Notes: generated by a model not told the origin, from the sequence alone. Shown: positions 12,581 to 24,729, counted from the stretch's first letter. The stretch is DNA of 64,000 nt from Dendrophyllia cribrosa (GCA_024195265.1 JAJLRJ010000010.1:14458754-14522753), one strand, 5' to 3'. A program made the numbers and translations.

Positions 12581-13583
12581 TAGGTGCAGCCGATGACCAT
12601 TGTCTTCTGATCATTCGCGAGGCTGGATCGAATCACAGAGTAAGTTGGAGTCGACTATCAAGAGTTGTTTTGACGTTCACAGAAAAGAATATCCGCCAGT
12701 GCTCAACGATTCTATGACTAGCTTCATTGTAAAAACGTTAACTTTAATAGTCAGGTGACAACAAATATAGACTGTGTTCACCGATTTCGACTATTGTCGA
12801 CTATTGAGTCTTCGTGTCCACTAGCTTTCTACTCTCAGTCTCGCTACTGTTCTAGGCTAATTTTTATTGAAGATATTTAACCCAAATACTGTAAAGTTTT
12901 CGATGCGTAAGCAATTATTAACCTTTAATTGTCACCTTTTGCAGACAGAAGCGGTAAGAGCTGCGTGGTATCTGCAGAAGCGAACTGACACAGATTTCCG
13001 TGATTTCCGATTTCCGTGATTTCCAGATTTCCGGTCAGATTTCCGTGTTTTCTTATTGATCCTTTTGGCATTAGAAATCCATTGCAAAACAATGAAATGT
13101 ATTTCTGTTTAATAGAAAATTTAAAGGAAAGCATGGGCTTGCAGCGCAATGTAGTGCAAATTACTTTTGTGATGCAGTCATGTATATAAAACCCCAGGTA
13201 TAAACACGCTTCAATAGACTTGGCCGAAGTATCCTTGCGAGAGAGCCGTTGTTCTTCAGCTGTCTGCTGAATAATAGACTTGTTTCACCTATATTCGCCT
13301 ATAACAGCTATACACACGGGAACATTTGACTGACAGCGAAATGACATGTTTCAATGGGAACAATTTCGTAATGAGCTTGGAATATCTCTCATACGCACTG
13401 TCCATTACGTTTGACTTTCTTCTGCTTGACGAACATTTTTCGAATTAAAGATAATTCAAAACTATATTATTTAAAAGCAACTTGAAACAATCCCTACTAC
13501 GCTATCCAGTGTAACTTCAAGCAAATTGTATTTTGCCAGTTTGTTCAATCCTCGAGAAATACAAATAAGAAAGTCATACATAC

Positions 13584-13623
13584 CTGCATACGGAATTAGC
13601 AACAGTGCGATGAAATACAGCAT
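13584..13623 (-). CDS. Signal-peptide first exon of an Ig gene
   Basis: On the reverse strand an ATG at 13623-13621 opens a short hydrophobic reading frame (MLYFIALLLIPYAG) that stops at a perfect donor, GTATGT, after phase 1. A Met, an aromatic, a leucine/isoleucine core and a small-residue end form a typical signal peptide. The first Ig exon downstream (12112-11735) begins in phase 1, so the two can be joined in frame. It is too short for ordinary gene finding. I infer that it starts the Ig gene at 11735-12112; a transcript would prove it. Confidence 0.6.
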
Positions 13624-14140
13624 TGTGTAGGTATTCTAACGGTTCCAACAGAATACATCCCATCGAGACTGGACAGCCAGTCTAAATATCTTAATAAATA
13701 AATGCGAGATATCTAATAAATCTTCCAAAAGCAAATGTTATTTTGACTGCTGAAGCTTTTTGGTGTACGGTGTATTATGTAAATTTGTAGAAAGGGTTCC
13801 ATGCCACGTGACTAACTTGTGCGGAAGTTGTTAAAGTCACGCAATATATCATCATTAGGCCTGGTTTTCGTATGTCGGGAAAATCCCAGACGATCGGGGA
13901 TTTTGCTGTTCGCGATCGTCCCAGATTTCGCCGATATATCGGAAAAATCGCCGATCATCGCCGATCATCGCTTTACGGAAAGATGTCTGTGTATTATTTT
14001 TCAACTCAGTTGAGTTTCCAAATCGGTTTCTCGGGCACTTTTCAATACACAACTGGTGTATTTTATTCGGAGTAGTCATACTATATAAGTTATTTTAGAT
14101 CGAGAAAAAGTTGCTTTTGTGAGCGTTTGTACACTCTAAC

Positions 14141-14313
14141 CAGGGGCGGATCCAGGATTTTTCTTAGGAGGGGGTGCACCTCTAAGGAATGACGTAACTG
14201 AAGGGTGACGTAAACAAATTTTAAAAGCGAACAACGCAGACTAGGTCATCTCAGGGGGGGGGGGGGGGGGGAGAGTGCGCACCCCCTGCACCCTCCCCCT
14301 AGATCCGCCCCTG
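14141..14313. mobile_element. hAT-like MITE
   Basis: The ends are CAGGGGCGGATCCAGGATTT and its counterpart ending AGATCCGCCCCTG. Inner inverted arms (ggagggggtgcacc / gtgcgcaccccctgc) and a G-run near 14256-14271 complete the element. Flanks share CTAAC on both sides, possibly a degraded target duplication. Confidence 0.7.
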
Positions 14314-14850
14314 CTAACAGAGTCAACAGACGGTCGCGTAATACTGTTTTTCAGAATTGCTCAAATTGAAAAATAGCCCGGTCGTTTACTGATTTCATTA
14401 CTTTTTAAAGTAGTCTTTTAAAATGTAAAAGAAAGAAGTCACGGTTTGGGAAAATTACGATTTTAAGGTTTTAGTACGTTTAAGGTTTTTTTAAGGTTTT
14501 AGTACGTTAGTCATTGTATAGGAATTTTTATACCTGATGATTTTTTACCGTGTATAAATAATGATTAAAGATTAAAGATTAAATATTAGACGAGTGATTC
14601 GTTGAGGGAGGAGGGGTGCGTGACCCGTTTAAAATAAACCATAAAACTTCCTTACGCAAGCGCATGAGTATAGGCTATTTGTAGCCTCTTGTTTAAATCT
14701 AAAACGATGAAATTTATGACTATGCGCCTTGAAAATCGCGTTACTGCGCCTTTCAATAACAACTCTCAAGTTCAACAGAACCCTTTGACTATAATGAGTT
14801 AAACTGACAACCTTGAGTAGTATAGGGCCATTAGATTTAAGCCTTGTTAC

Positions 14851-14900
14851 GGCCTAGGTGCCTAGGTACCTACAGTTGTAGGTACCTAGGTGCCTAGGTG
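14851..14900. repeat. CCTAGGTGCCTAGGTACC palindrome
   Basis: A compact hairpin of about 22 bp per arm around GT, rich in CCTAGG and GGTACC words. It is followed at 14952-15000 by a second hairpin (arms AGTTTGTGTTATCTGCC / GGCGGATAACACAAACT). Both are probably termini or remnants of miniature elements. Confidence 0.6.
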
Positions 14901-15514
14901 ATGACGTAGTTTGGTATAGGTAACTTATTAATTAACAATTATTGGATGAGAAGTTTGTGTTATCTGCCGAAGCCGAAGGCTGAGGCGGATAACACAAACT
15001 GAGGCCTTGATAATTATCGCTATCATGCGAAAACCGAATCCAATCATTGTTTTATTATGCATATTCCTGAGCTGCACTTGTAAAGACAAGAGCGCGCACA
15101 AAAAAGTGATCAATGCACAGCAGTCAACTTGTAAGTAAACAACTTACGTAACTTCTGCAGGCATAAAACTATTGTCTGTAGGTATGACGTCACTTCTACA
15201 TATATAAAATTCATTGTCTGTAGGTATGACGTAACAGAAAGAGCAAGCAATAATTAGCTGCGTGCTTATAGCCAATCAAAATCGAGCTAGTGACACCAAT
15301 GTATAATAATATGTATTATCAACTGCTTTGGCCTGAGAAAACAGACGTCGTTTCGCGGCGCCACCACTGGGGCCCCTGCGAAACGACGTCTGAGCAATGA
15401 GCGCCAAAATGCCGTACTTGTCACGCATTACCGCTTCTCAAATAACCCTAGCGGCACGCGTGGATCACGCGCGAACACAGGCTTGAAAAACAACATCTCC
15501 GTCTAGAATAATTA

Positions 15515-15820
15515 GTTGGGGGCCGATTACATGGCGAATTTCAGCCCGGGCTGAGATTTCAGCCCGGTCAACCGGGCTGAAATTTCGTTGTGATTACATG
15601 ACAAATTTCAGCCCGGGCTGAGATTTCAGCCCGGGCGCCAAGTTTGAAATTACGCGGGAAGATTGATAACGATAATCAAAATGGCGTCGAAGATTCGACT
15701 GCGCGTGCCCAAATTCACTTTTCAGCCCGGGCTGAAATTCTGATGCGATTACATGGCGAATTTCAGCCCGTTTAGCCGGGCTGAAAATTCCAGCCCGGTT
15801 TCTGAAACCGGGCTGGAAAC
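15515..15820. repeat. CAGCCCGGGCTG palindrome-rich insertion
   Basis: About 300 bp that is absent from MULE copy 1 at the same point. The word ATTTCAGCCCGGGCTGA or half of it occurs about eight times in both directions, with ATTACATGGCGAATTTCAGC near both ends. It is probably a foldback element. It is extremely rich in SmaI-type CCCGGG and could form several alternative hairpins. Confidence 0.65.
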
Positions 15821-16326
15821 ATCAGTGGCGTTTCAAAAAAGCCTGATAAAATAACTTGAAAGTCAAAATATGAAAAATTATGGAGACATTTTGAATTTTG
15901 CGATGCAAATGAAATTTGAGCTGCAAAATATAAATCTGGTTTTGTTTACAAAAGATCGCTTTCCAGACCAATTCTTGAATGACAAATACAAGAAAAAGGA
16001 CAACAAATTCAAACAGTCGAAAGTTTTATTCAAATATCTATCAGATTACTCTCAAAAGCAAAACGCATTACATTATAACGCATCTTGGAAATTGTCCACG
16101 CAAGCGAATTTCTTGTACTGATCACTGAGGAATGCGGCCGAGCTTTCTAAATATTTCATAAAACTATTGATAACAAAGAAACGATCAATGAAATGTTTCT
16201 TACAAAGTAAATCCACATTTTAAAATGTAATCAGTCCTTTACCGTAGTTTTCCAAGAATGCATGAAAATTCTTAGTAAAGTCTGCCGCTTCGAGTGTGAT
16301 GCGAACGGAAACAAACGCGAAAGCCA

Positions 16327-17706
16327 GGGTGTCTAGAAAACGACGACCTAGAAAACGAAGACCTACGACCCATAAAACGACGACCTAGAAAACGACGACC
16401 TAGAAAACGACGACCTAGAAAACGGCGACCTAGAAAACGACGACCTAGAAAACGACGACCTAGAAAACGACGACCTAGAAAACGGCGACCTAGAAAACGA
16501 CGACCTAGAAAACGGCGACCTAGAAAACGACGACCGTAGAAAACGACGACCTAGAAAACGACGACCTAGAAAACGACGACCTAGAAAACGGCGACCTAGA
16601 AAACGACGACCTAGAAAACGACGACCTAGAAAACGACGACCTAGAAAACGGCGACCTAGAAAACGACGACCGTAGAAAACGACGACCTAGAAAGCGACGA
16701 CCTAGAAAACGAAGCTTTCTTCGCATTTACTCTTAAATACCTAATTCTGACCAATACATTTCAGTGATGAATGAACTGATGAGTTTTTGCCCCTGTGATT
16801 TATGCGGATGAGCCCCAAAACCTGCGTTGAAAATATGTCGCTAGAAATGGTAATTTATTAAAGAAAAAAAAAACGCGCCGAGTGCATTATTGAGTTACAT
16901 AAGCACGCTGGAATTTTTAAGAACACGAGAGAAGTGCAGTATTAAAAGCGAGTGCTTCTCGCACTTTTCTCGAGTGTTCTTAAAAATTCCCAAGTGCTCA
17001 TATAACTCAACATTGCACGAGGAACAAGCTTTTTTTTATTTCTTTTATAAAATAAAAAAGGTTATAATGAACCTTACGTCACGCGCGTGCTTTATAATGA
17101 ACTCGGTTTAACCAACCATAACGCTCGCATTTCCTTGAGCATTTTATAAATTATGATAAAATACAATTTTTAGCCAATTCTAACTGTGATAAAATAACGC
17201 GAGCGGAGGGCACTGTTGCTTTCATTAACTTAGGGCGCTTACCATTTGTTAGAACTGGCCGGCCGGGGCCGGTCAATTCGTAAATAGTATTCCATTATTT
17301 TTTCGAACTGTCCATCCAGATCGGTCAATTGATAGATAGTGTATATCATTTTGATGGACTTGTAAGAAAAGATCTGCTTAATGGTGTATTCTGTTTACGA
17401 ACTGACCTGTCTGGCCGGCCAGTTCTGACAAATGGTAACCGCCCTTAGTTATAGGGTGATTATAATTATCATAGGGTAATCATAGCGATGATGTAGCTAG
17501 ACAAAAGTTTCATTTACTCAGTGACACGGTAAACACAAACATTTCATGCGTTTTCTAGGTCGTCGTTTTCTAGGTCGTCGTTTTCTAGGTCGTCGTTTTC
17601 TAGGTCGCTGTTTTCTAGGTCGTCGTTTTCTAGGTCGTCGTTTTCTAGGTCGTCGTTTTATGGGTCGTAGGTCTTCGTTTTCTAGGTCGTCGTTTTCTAG
17701 ACACCC
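16327..17706. mobile_element. DNA transposon with minisatellite-built TIRs
   Basis: The element is 1380 bp with ends GGGTGTCTAGAAAACGACGA and its inverse. It is flanked by a perfect 9-bp duplication CGAAAGCCA (16318-16326 and 17707-17715). The left terminal region (to about 16710) is about 25 units of a 15-bp repeat, CTAGAAAACGACGAC, and the right terminal region (from about 17546) is about 10 units in the opposite orientation, so the TIRs are tandem arrays. The interior holds two palindromes: 16905-17005, and 17225-17450 with GGCCGGCC words. I see no transposase. It is inserted inside MULE copy 2. Confidence 0.85.
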
Positions 17707-18639
17707 CGAAAGCCAAGAAGCTAGATATTCGAATCGACGAGCTGTGTTCCTGTTTTGAGATAAGTGATACTTTTTTTCGGAAATGAAGACTAGTTTTAGA
17801 TGGCGTACTTACGGTGCAGGTTCGATCAAAACCCAGTTGACTTTCGATTTGCCCTATATCTCAGAGGGAGGTCTAGTAATTTCCAGCATGCCAATGTAAT
17901 CTAATCCCTTCTGATGACCATTTCTGTTCCACGTAAGGCGTTATAATCTTTAGGCGTGAAAATTCATTTCATGCACGTTTTTAATTAAGATTCTATTTTT
18001 ATGAGGGTTTTAGAGGTCTTGCTGCGGTTTGACAGGAAATTGCTTGTGAGATGTAGTTTTTGAACATGAAAACTCTTTATGGTTTTTATGAAGGATCTTA
18101 TGGGCACAATAAATTTAAAGAAGGGTCCAAGTATTAGAAACAGTACAATAACAGAAAACGTCAGCCGCTTAGATATCTGCAAAACAAGAAATTTAGATTT
18201 TTGTTGGTTTTGTACGACTGAATATTAAACAGCGCGGTACGAGTAAGGGCTTTTACTTCGAGTGGAAGTCAACTCTGTCCGGAAATTTTCACGGTGTATT
18301 CAAGCTAACGAAATGTAGCGATTCGAAACGGAAACACCACAACCTAGGTACAAATATAAACATCGTTCTGCGGTAAACAAGACAACCATGTCGGCTTTCT
18401 ATAATTATTGAACTCGAAGTTCGGTGTAAGACGTAGTTCGTATTAAAGGCGGCCGGCTATAATTGCTAAATGTGGATTCCCTCTGTTACGGCTGGCACAA
18501 AGAAAATAGGAAGCGAAATTATAGTTGATAGCTATAGCATTTTTGGAACTACATTTATATTTCTGTGTTAAAACTTTTGTAACTTGAATAACAACTGTAA
18601 TAATTTTGTTGTAATGCTTGCTTTGTTACACACAAAAAA

Positions 18640-20563
18640 AGACTCCAACCGGGTGAACCAGAGAGAATATACAACATTTGCCTAAATTTCATGTGCGTCT
18701 CAAAATATTGATTAATGTTATATATCTCTTAAGCGCTCAGGCATACGGCGATGCCAGGACTCAAACCTGGGTGAACCAGAGAGGATATATAACATTTGCC
18801 TAGATTTCATGTGCGTCTCAAAATATTAATTAATGTTATATATCCCTAAGTGCTCAGGCATACGGCGATGCCAGGACTCAAACCTGGGTGAACCAGAGAG
18901 GATATATAACATTTGCCTAGATTTCATGTGCGTCTCAAAATATTAATTAATGTTATATATCCCTTAAGCGCTCAGGCATACCGCGATGCCAGGACTCAAA
19001 CCTGGGTGAACCAGAGAGGATATAACATTTACCTAGATTTCATGTGCGTTTCAAAATATAAATTAATGTTATAAATCCCTTAAGCGCTCAGGCATACGGT
19101 GATGCCAGGACTCAAACCTGGGTGAACCAGAGAGCCTATAACATTTACCTAGATTTCATGTGCGTCTCAAAATATTAATTAATGTTATATATCCCTTAAG
19201 CGCTCAGGCATACGGCGATGCCAGGACTCAAACCTGGGTGAACCAGAGAGGATATATAACATTTACCTAGATTTCATGTGCGTCTCAAAATATTAATTAA
19301 TGTTATTTATCCCTTAAGCGCTCAGGCATACGGCGATGCCAGGACTCAAACCTGGGTGAACCAGAGAGGATATATAACATTTGCCTAGATTTCATTTGCG
19401 TCTCAAAATATTAATTAATGTAATAAATCCCTTAAGCGCTCAGGCATACATACGGTGATGCCAGGACTCAAACCTGGGTGAACCAGAGAGGATATATAAC
19501 ATTTACCTAGATTTCATGTGCGTCTCAAAATATTAATTAATGTTATATATCCCTAAGTGCTCAGGCATACGGCGATGCCAGGACTCAAACCTGGGTGAAC
19601 CAGAGAGGATATATAACATTTGCCTAGATTTCATGTGCGTCTCAAAATATTAATTAATGTTATATATCCCTTAAGCGCTCAGGCATACGGCGATGCCAGG
19701 ACTCAAACCTGGGTGAACCAGAGAGGATATATAACATTTGCCTAGATTTTATTTGCGTCTCAAAATATTAATTAATGTTATATATCCCTTAAGCGCTCAG
19801 GCATACGGCGATGCCAGGACACAACCTGGGTAAACCAGAAAGGATATATAACATTTGCCTAGATTTCATCTGCGTCTCAAAATATTAATTAATGTTATAT
19901 ATCCCTTAAGCGCTCAGGCATACGTCGATGCCAGGACTCAAACCTGGGTAAACCAGAGAGGATATATAACATTTGCCTAGATTTCATGTGCGACTCAAAA
20001 TATTAATTAATGTTATATATCCTTTAAGCGCTCAGGCATACGGCGATGCCAGGACTCAAACCTGGGTGAACCAGAAAGGATATATAACATTTGCCTAGAT
20101 TTCATTTGCGTCTCAAAATATTAATTAATGTTATAAATCCCTTAAGCGCTCAGGCATACGGCGATGCCAGGACTCAAACCTGGGTGAACCAGAAAGGATA
20201 TATAACATTTGCCTAGATTTCATTTGCGTCTCAAAATATTGATTAATGTTATAAATCCCTTAAGCGTTCAGGCATACGGTGATGCCAGGACTCAAACCTG
20301 GGTGAACCAGAGAGCCTATAACATTTACCTAGATTTCATGTGCGTCTCAAAATATTAATTAATGTTATATATCCCTTAAGCGCTCAGGCATACGGCATTG
20401 CCAGGACTCAAACCTGGGTGAACCAGAGAGGATATATAACATTTGCCTAGATTTCATTTGCGTCTCAAAATATTGATTAATGTTATGTCATACGGCGATG
20501 CCAGAACTCAAACCTGGGTGAACCAGAGGGGATATATAACATTTGCCTAGATTTCATGTGCCA
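18640..20563. repeat. 118-bp satellite array, 17 copies
   Basis: The marker word GGTGAACC (or GGTAAACC) recurs 17 times from 18652 to 20517, mostly 116-118 bp apart. Each unit has a 14-bp inverted pair (GGATATATAACATT ... AATGTTATATATCC) and a GCCAGGACTCAAACCTGGG segment. On the minus strand that segment reads CCAGG-TTTGAGT-CCTGG, the shape of a tRNA T-arm, and contains GGTTTGAGTCC, close to the RNA polymerase III B-box. The units are very alike, so amplification is recent or homogenised. Confidence 0.9.
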
Positions 20564-21266
20564 AATTAATTTTCATCATATTCCTGGGTGACACAGAAAG
20601 GAAATAGAACGTTACCTGAATGGTGGAAACAACGTCGAATTAAGCCGAGCAACAGTACAGCAACATCCAGATCGTCCTTGTAAACTCTCCGATCATAAAG
20701 CCCGCCATTGTTTTACGCTGCAAGCTGAACCGTGGCAGAAACGCCGCATTTCTTCGAATTTAGAACAAACGAGTCTCTCAAATCGCTTACCGTAGGCAGC
20801 TCAAATCGTCGAATGTCAAAGCAATCCATCGATGCACTCGCGGGAAGAATGATCCAATTTTCCCGCTCTTCTCATATTATTTTTTTATTGAAATCCAACC
20901 TCCTAAGATGTCAAAAAGGCAATTGAACCCCTCCAAAATGACAGGATGAGCTCCACAGGAGTTTGTACACAATCTGATAACGTACAAGCATTAATTATCA
21001 AACGCTGCAGCTATGAAACCGCAAATCAAATACGATGACGGCTGCTAAGCAGGCCTATGATGTCACTTCATAGCAACCAGACCTTACGTTTTTTTGAACT
21101 TCCGGATCGCTCTGGCTCGTTATGGTTTCAACCAATCAGGAGCACTACCGAGATCTGGGTAGCCAGTACGTCTCGCGTACGCGTGTTTGGCGCTCATTGC
21201 TCAGACGTCAGTTTCGCGGAGGCCCCAGTGGTGGCGCCGCGAAATGACGTCTGTTTTCTCAGGCTA

Positions 21267-22264
21267 CAACTGCCCATACCTTTTGTGTTATTCCCAAACA
21301 ATAGAAACAATAGACCGGCCCAAACTTGCCCGCTTTATTCCAAATCACTTTTAAACAAAACACAACTGACACAGATATCCTTTACAGACATAGATCAAAA
21401 CAATATGCCTTGACCAAGACTCGAACCTGAGTTACTGCGGCCACAACGCTAGACCATCAAAGCTGTGGTCGATATTATAGCTGAATTAACTAATTAGAGG
21501 TTTCCGAAACATTCAAGTTCAGAAGCAATAAAATTGCACAGTGTAAAAAAAAAACACTTCTTATTCGTTTCTACCGCAACATTCTTATTCCCGCTTCATC
21601 GATTTTCAGTTTCCCAACCATCACCCACTTTAAGTTTTATAACTTTACCGGTAGCTTCAAAGTTCAAACTTTTAATTATACGAACTTACACGCAACTAAA
21701 TTTGCATGAAAAATTAGCACCTCGGAAAAATAAACAGAGGCAACCAATTACATGCGTTACTAAAACAATAAACCCACACTCTGTTTAAGTAATAATATAT
21801 ATTTAATAACAACAAAACGCATTAAGGTTTCATCAAATCATTATGTCAACAAAAGCTGTTTTATTTAGAACAACTCAAATCCATATACTACACAAATGAT
21901 AAGGAAATCAAGAACAAAATGTTAGAATGAAATAGCTTTACGGATGTTCCGCGAATTCACTATAAGGTCGGATTGCAGTCCTGAAGCTTTGTTGGCTTTT
22001 TCGGTAGCAAAGGTTTCCTCTGAAAACGATTTTACGTTTGGTTCATCTTCGTGTTAGTAAATCCACTTTGTTTTATCGTTTGAATAATGTCTTAATTTAA
22101 CTGGAGAACTCGGACGGGGGTTGTAAGAATTTTGGGAACTGGTATATTTCTATAACGCCACGTTTATCATCCAAGAAATTTATTATTCGAGGCTGTTTTC
22201 GCAAATCCTTGATCATATATATAAAATGTAACTAGATATCCGCGTTTACTGTTGTGATCAAATG
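21267..22264. other. Gene-free stretch with tRNA-like remnant
   Basis: Apart from the tRNA-like segment at 21413-21475 this is AT-rich sequence with no domain-bearing frame. The apparent frames near 21057-21413 run through the MULE terminus and are chance. Confidence 0.45.
21413..21475 (-). other. tRNA-like / SINE-head remnant
   Basis: The reverse strand contains TGGTCTAGCG, similar to a pol III A-box, and about 30 bases later GGTTCGAGTC, a B-box core inside a T-arm-like stem-loop. A consistent acceptor stem cannot be formed, so it is not a working tRNA gene. A tRNA-derived SINE head or a tRNA pseudogene is the best reading. Confidence 0.4.
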
Positions 22265-22424
22265 ATAAGGGTACAAGAGGGGTACAGAAAAGGTACAGGA
22301 GGGGTACAGGAGGGGTAAAGGAGGGGTACAGAAAGGCTACAGGAAGGGTACAGGAGGGGTACAGGAGGGGTACAGGAAGGGTACAGAAAGGGTACAGGAG
22401 GGGTACAGGAGGGGTACAGAAAGG
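22265..22424. repeat. GGGGTACAGGA minisatellite
   Basis: About 14 units of an 11-12-bp word (GGGGTACAGGA, some AAAGGGTACAG) in tandem, running directly into the trinucleotide array. Confidence 0.85.
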
Positions 22425-22569
<145 letters not shown>

Positions 22570-22587
22570 GTTTAGGGTTAGGGTTAG

Positions 22588-22991
22588 GGCCGAAAAAATG
22601 GCGTTACAAATTTACTTTTTTAAGTTATTCTCAGTAATGATTTCAAATCAATGCGCACTACATTCTTCCGTGATTGAAACATTGCAATGTACGCTCTTTG
22701 ATGCAAATTTCTTTGCATCTGTTTTCTTTTGCGTTCAAAACGCCTGCTGTAAAAACGTTTTCAAAACGCAAAAGGGCATTTATTGCTCAAAATAATTCTA
22801 AAAAGAGACTTAAGGGAATCTGGAAAGTAGCAAGGAGAGTAATAAGGTACAATCATGCTCGAATATGAATAATAGATGCATAGCAGATCACAACGAAAGT
22901 ATAAATTACGGAGGAATGCAGTGTGCATTGATTTGAAATCATTATTAAGCATAACTTAAAAAAGTAAATTTGTAACGCCATTTTTTCGGCC
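22588..22991. mobile_element. Foldback MITE with 40-bp perfect arms
   Basis: The ends GGCCGAAAAAATGGCGTTAC and GTAACGCCATTTTTTCGGCC continue for about 40 identical bases. After a short break they pair again (AATGATTTCAAATCAATG and inverse), giving about 90 bp per arm. It is non-coding, about 404 bp. Confidence 0.8.
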
Positions 22992-23682
22992 GGTTCGAAC
23001 GTCGTTTTTATCTTTAAATTTAAAGGCGTTCCATTGAATCAATGGCAATGAAACTTTCAGATAATATTTTGCACATCGGTAAGCATGCACAGTGAATGTT
23101 TTAAAAAAATCCATCGAGCCGTTTCTCAGATTTTTGCAAAAGCCATTAAAATCGAAACTTACCCAAAAATTGCACATGAAGTGATGTTAGGAAAACAGGT
23201 AGTTCTCAAGATCGCAAAAGCGAAAGTAAACAAAACTTTCAAAGTTTACAAACATAACATCAAGCTACTTTTTGACATTATCATTAAGTAATTTCACAAG
23301 ACCAGTGTTAATCTCTCGATCAATTTAATACCAGTACACAAATAGTAAGGTTTGAAATGTTATTGCGATTTATTTTAATTCAAACATACAGAATTTTTTT
23401 ATTCTTGCAAAATATATATGCCATATACCATATTTTAAGATGCCTATGTGGGATTTTCAATGCGAAATCTTAAACGCGCTAAATTTCACTTTTACTGATT
23501 TCTAAGTTTCTTGTTTATCGTTGTCATGGTAATATCGATTTTACCAGAAAATATATCTTGCCAAACTTCAATTCAAATCCAGTTAGTGGTGAAAATTTCA
23601 CGTTGATCTGACTTGGAGAAGGCCGCTTAAAAGCCGATTGAAAAATGTTGGTATGGTCTCCAGAAAACTGTATCGAACCACC
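22992..23682. other. Gene-free flank
   Basis: AT-rich sequence between a MITE and the 3' end of a LINE. Part of it should be the LINE 3' untranslated region. No features beyond A/T runs are seen. Confidence 0.35.
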
Positions 23683-24729
23683 TTAAGTTACATCACTTTC
23701 ACTTGATAATAACAATGTATCACGTATATTCATACACAAGGAAATAAACTTCATTACTAGCTTATTCACATGATAGTCGTTGGAGTTCATGAGAAGTTTT
23801 ATACTTTCTGAGGTTGATTTCCTTTCGATGTCAGGTATTATTTCATTGATTCGATTTAAGAATGTCTGCCTCTGCAGAGAGTATTTGCTACATTGTAACA
23901 AGAAACGAGTTTCATTTTCTACTTGATTTGATTTACACAATGGGCATAATCTAGTTTCTCTGGGCATATGATCGGTTTGATATCGACCTACTTCAATCAT
24001 AAGTTTGTGATTACTTACTCTAAACTTCACTAAATTTCGTCTTTCATTAAAGTTTCTTAGCTGGTTTAAATTATCAGATGTAAAGTATTCATCTTTAAAA
24101 ACTTTATAAAATTCTAATTCCTTTGAATGTTCAAGGCTGTGTCGCCAAAAGGATATATATTTCTCTTTCATATTAGTTGTATATCGCCTAATTCTATCAT
24201 TATCTAAGGATTCAGGATCTGAATTTGATAGATGATATTGTTCTATCAAGTTCATAAAATTGGAATAAAATCCGGAGTTATTAATAAAATGTAAATTCTT
24301 TGACATGAGGAAAGATTGTTTGACTATAGAGTCATTATCTTTGTTGTTTAGATAAACAAAATATTTCATAATTTTCTGATTAATTGGGATTATTAACGGT
24401 AATCTTCCAAGTTCGGCTCTGCAAGCTACGTTAGAGGCCTTATTGTTTATTTCTAAGTAGTGTTTACAAAATTTGAGATGATTTTTTTCTATCGGGGAAC
24501 TATCCCATGTTTTAAAGTTCTGCTTAGTGTACATCCCCCATATCTCACTGTTGTAGCTTGAGATCGGAAATATCATTGTGTCAAAAATCTGGGATGCGGT
24601 ATTGGGATTAAGTCTATTCAGAAATGTACGTTTTCGTATACTAGAAAAGGCGTGCAGGGCTTTTTCTTTTAAGTGTTCGACTGCCAGAGTAAAATTTCCC
24701 GTTGGAGTTAAACGTGCACCTAAATAGGT
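23683..24729 (-). pseudogene. LINE ORF2 C-terminal part (non-LTR retrotransposon)
   Basis: This is the C-terminal segment of a non-LTR retrotransposon polymerase. It starts at the conserved YLGARLTPTG step that follows the reverse transcriptase palm, continues through the thumb and linker region, and ends with a CPLCK...C cysteine motif (CPLCKSNQ then QCSKY) and a stop at 23683. This architecture is that of jockey/CR1-like LINEs; the clade is not resolved. It has no internal stop. The reading frame is cut on its 5' side at 24729 by the AGGT-flanked transposon (24730-30100). The missing upstream piece continues at 30101-30275. The open frame running into 24810 is transposon sequence, not LINE. 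Confidence 0.75.

Larger units (their letters stand above)
15329..21266. mobile_element. Mutator-like transposon, copy 2, with nested insertions and satellite
   Basis: The left TIR (from 15329, GGCCTGAGAAAACAGACGTC) matches the left end of copy 1. The right TIR (ending 21266, ACGTCTGTTTTCTCAGGCTA) is its inverse. The flanks caactgctt (15320-15328) and caactgccc (21267-21275) agree at 7 of 9 positions, as expected for an old 9-bp target duplication. Internal sequence matches copy 1 on both sides of two insertions, at 15515-15820 and 16327-17706. The right half holds a 118-bp satellite (18640-20563). No transposase is visible. This explains 6 kb of otherwise unrelated repeats as one locus. Confidence 0.7.

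Noticed and set aside
16520..16726. Repetitive RSSFSRSSF reading frame, and a similar one at 17546-17758
   Set aside because: Pure translation of the 15-bp minisatellite in transposon ends; no start context or coding logic.
18640..20563. CRISPR array
   Set aside because: Spacers are not unique; whole 118-bp units repeat, and the genome is eukaryotic.
21057..21413. 118-codon open frame
   Set aside because: It runs through the right TIR of the Mutator-like element; the same DNA in the other copy is not conserved as protein.
21413..21475. Functional tRNA gene
   Set aside because: A- and B-box-like words are present but no acceptor stem closes, so it is listed only as a tRNA-like remnant.
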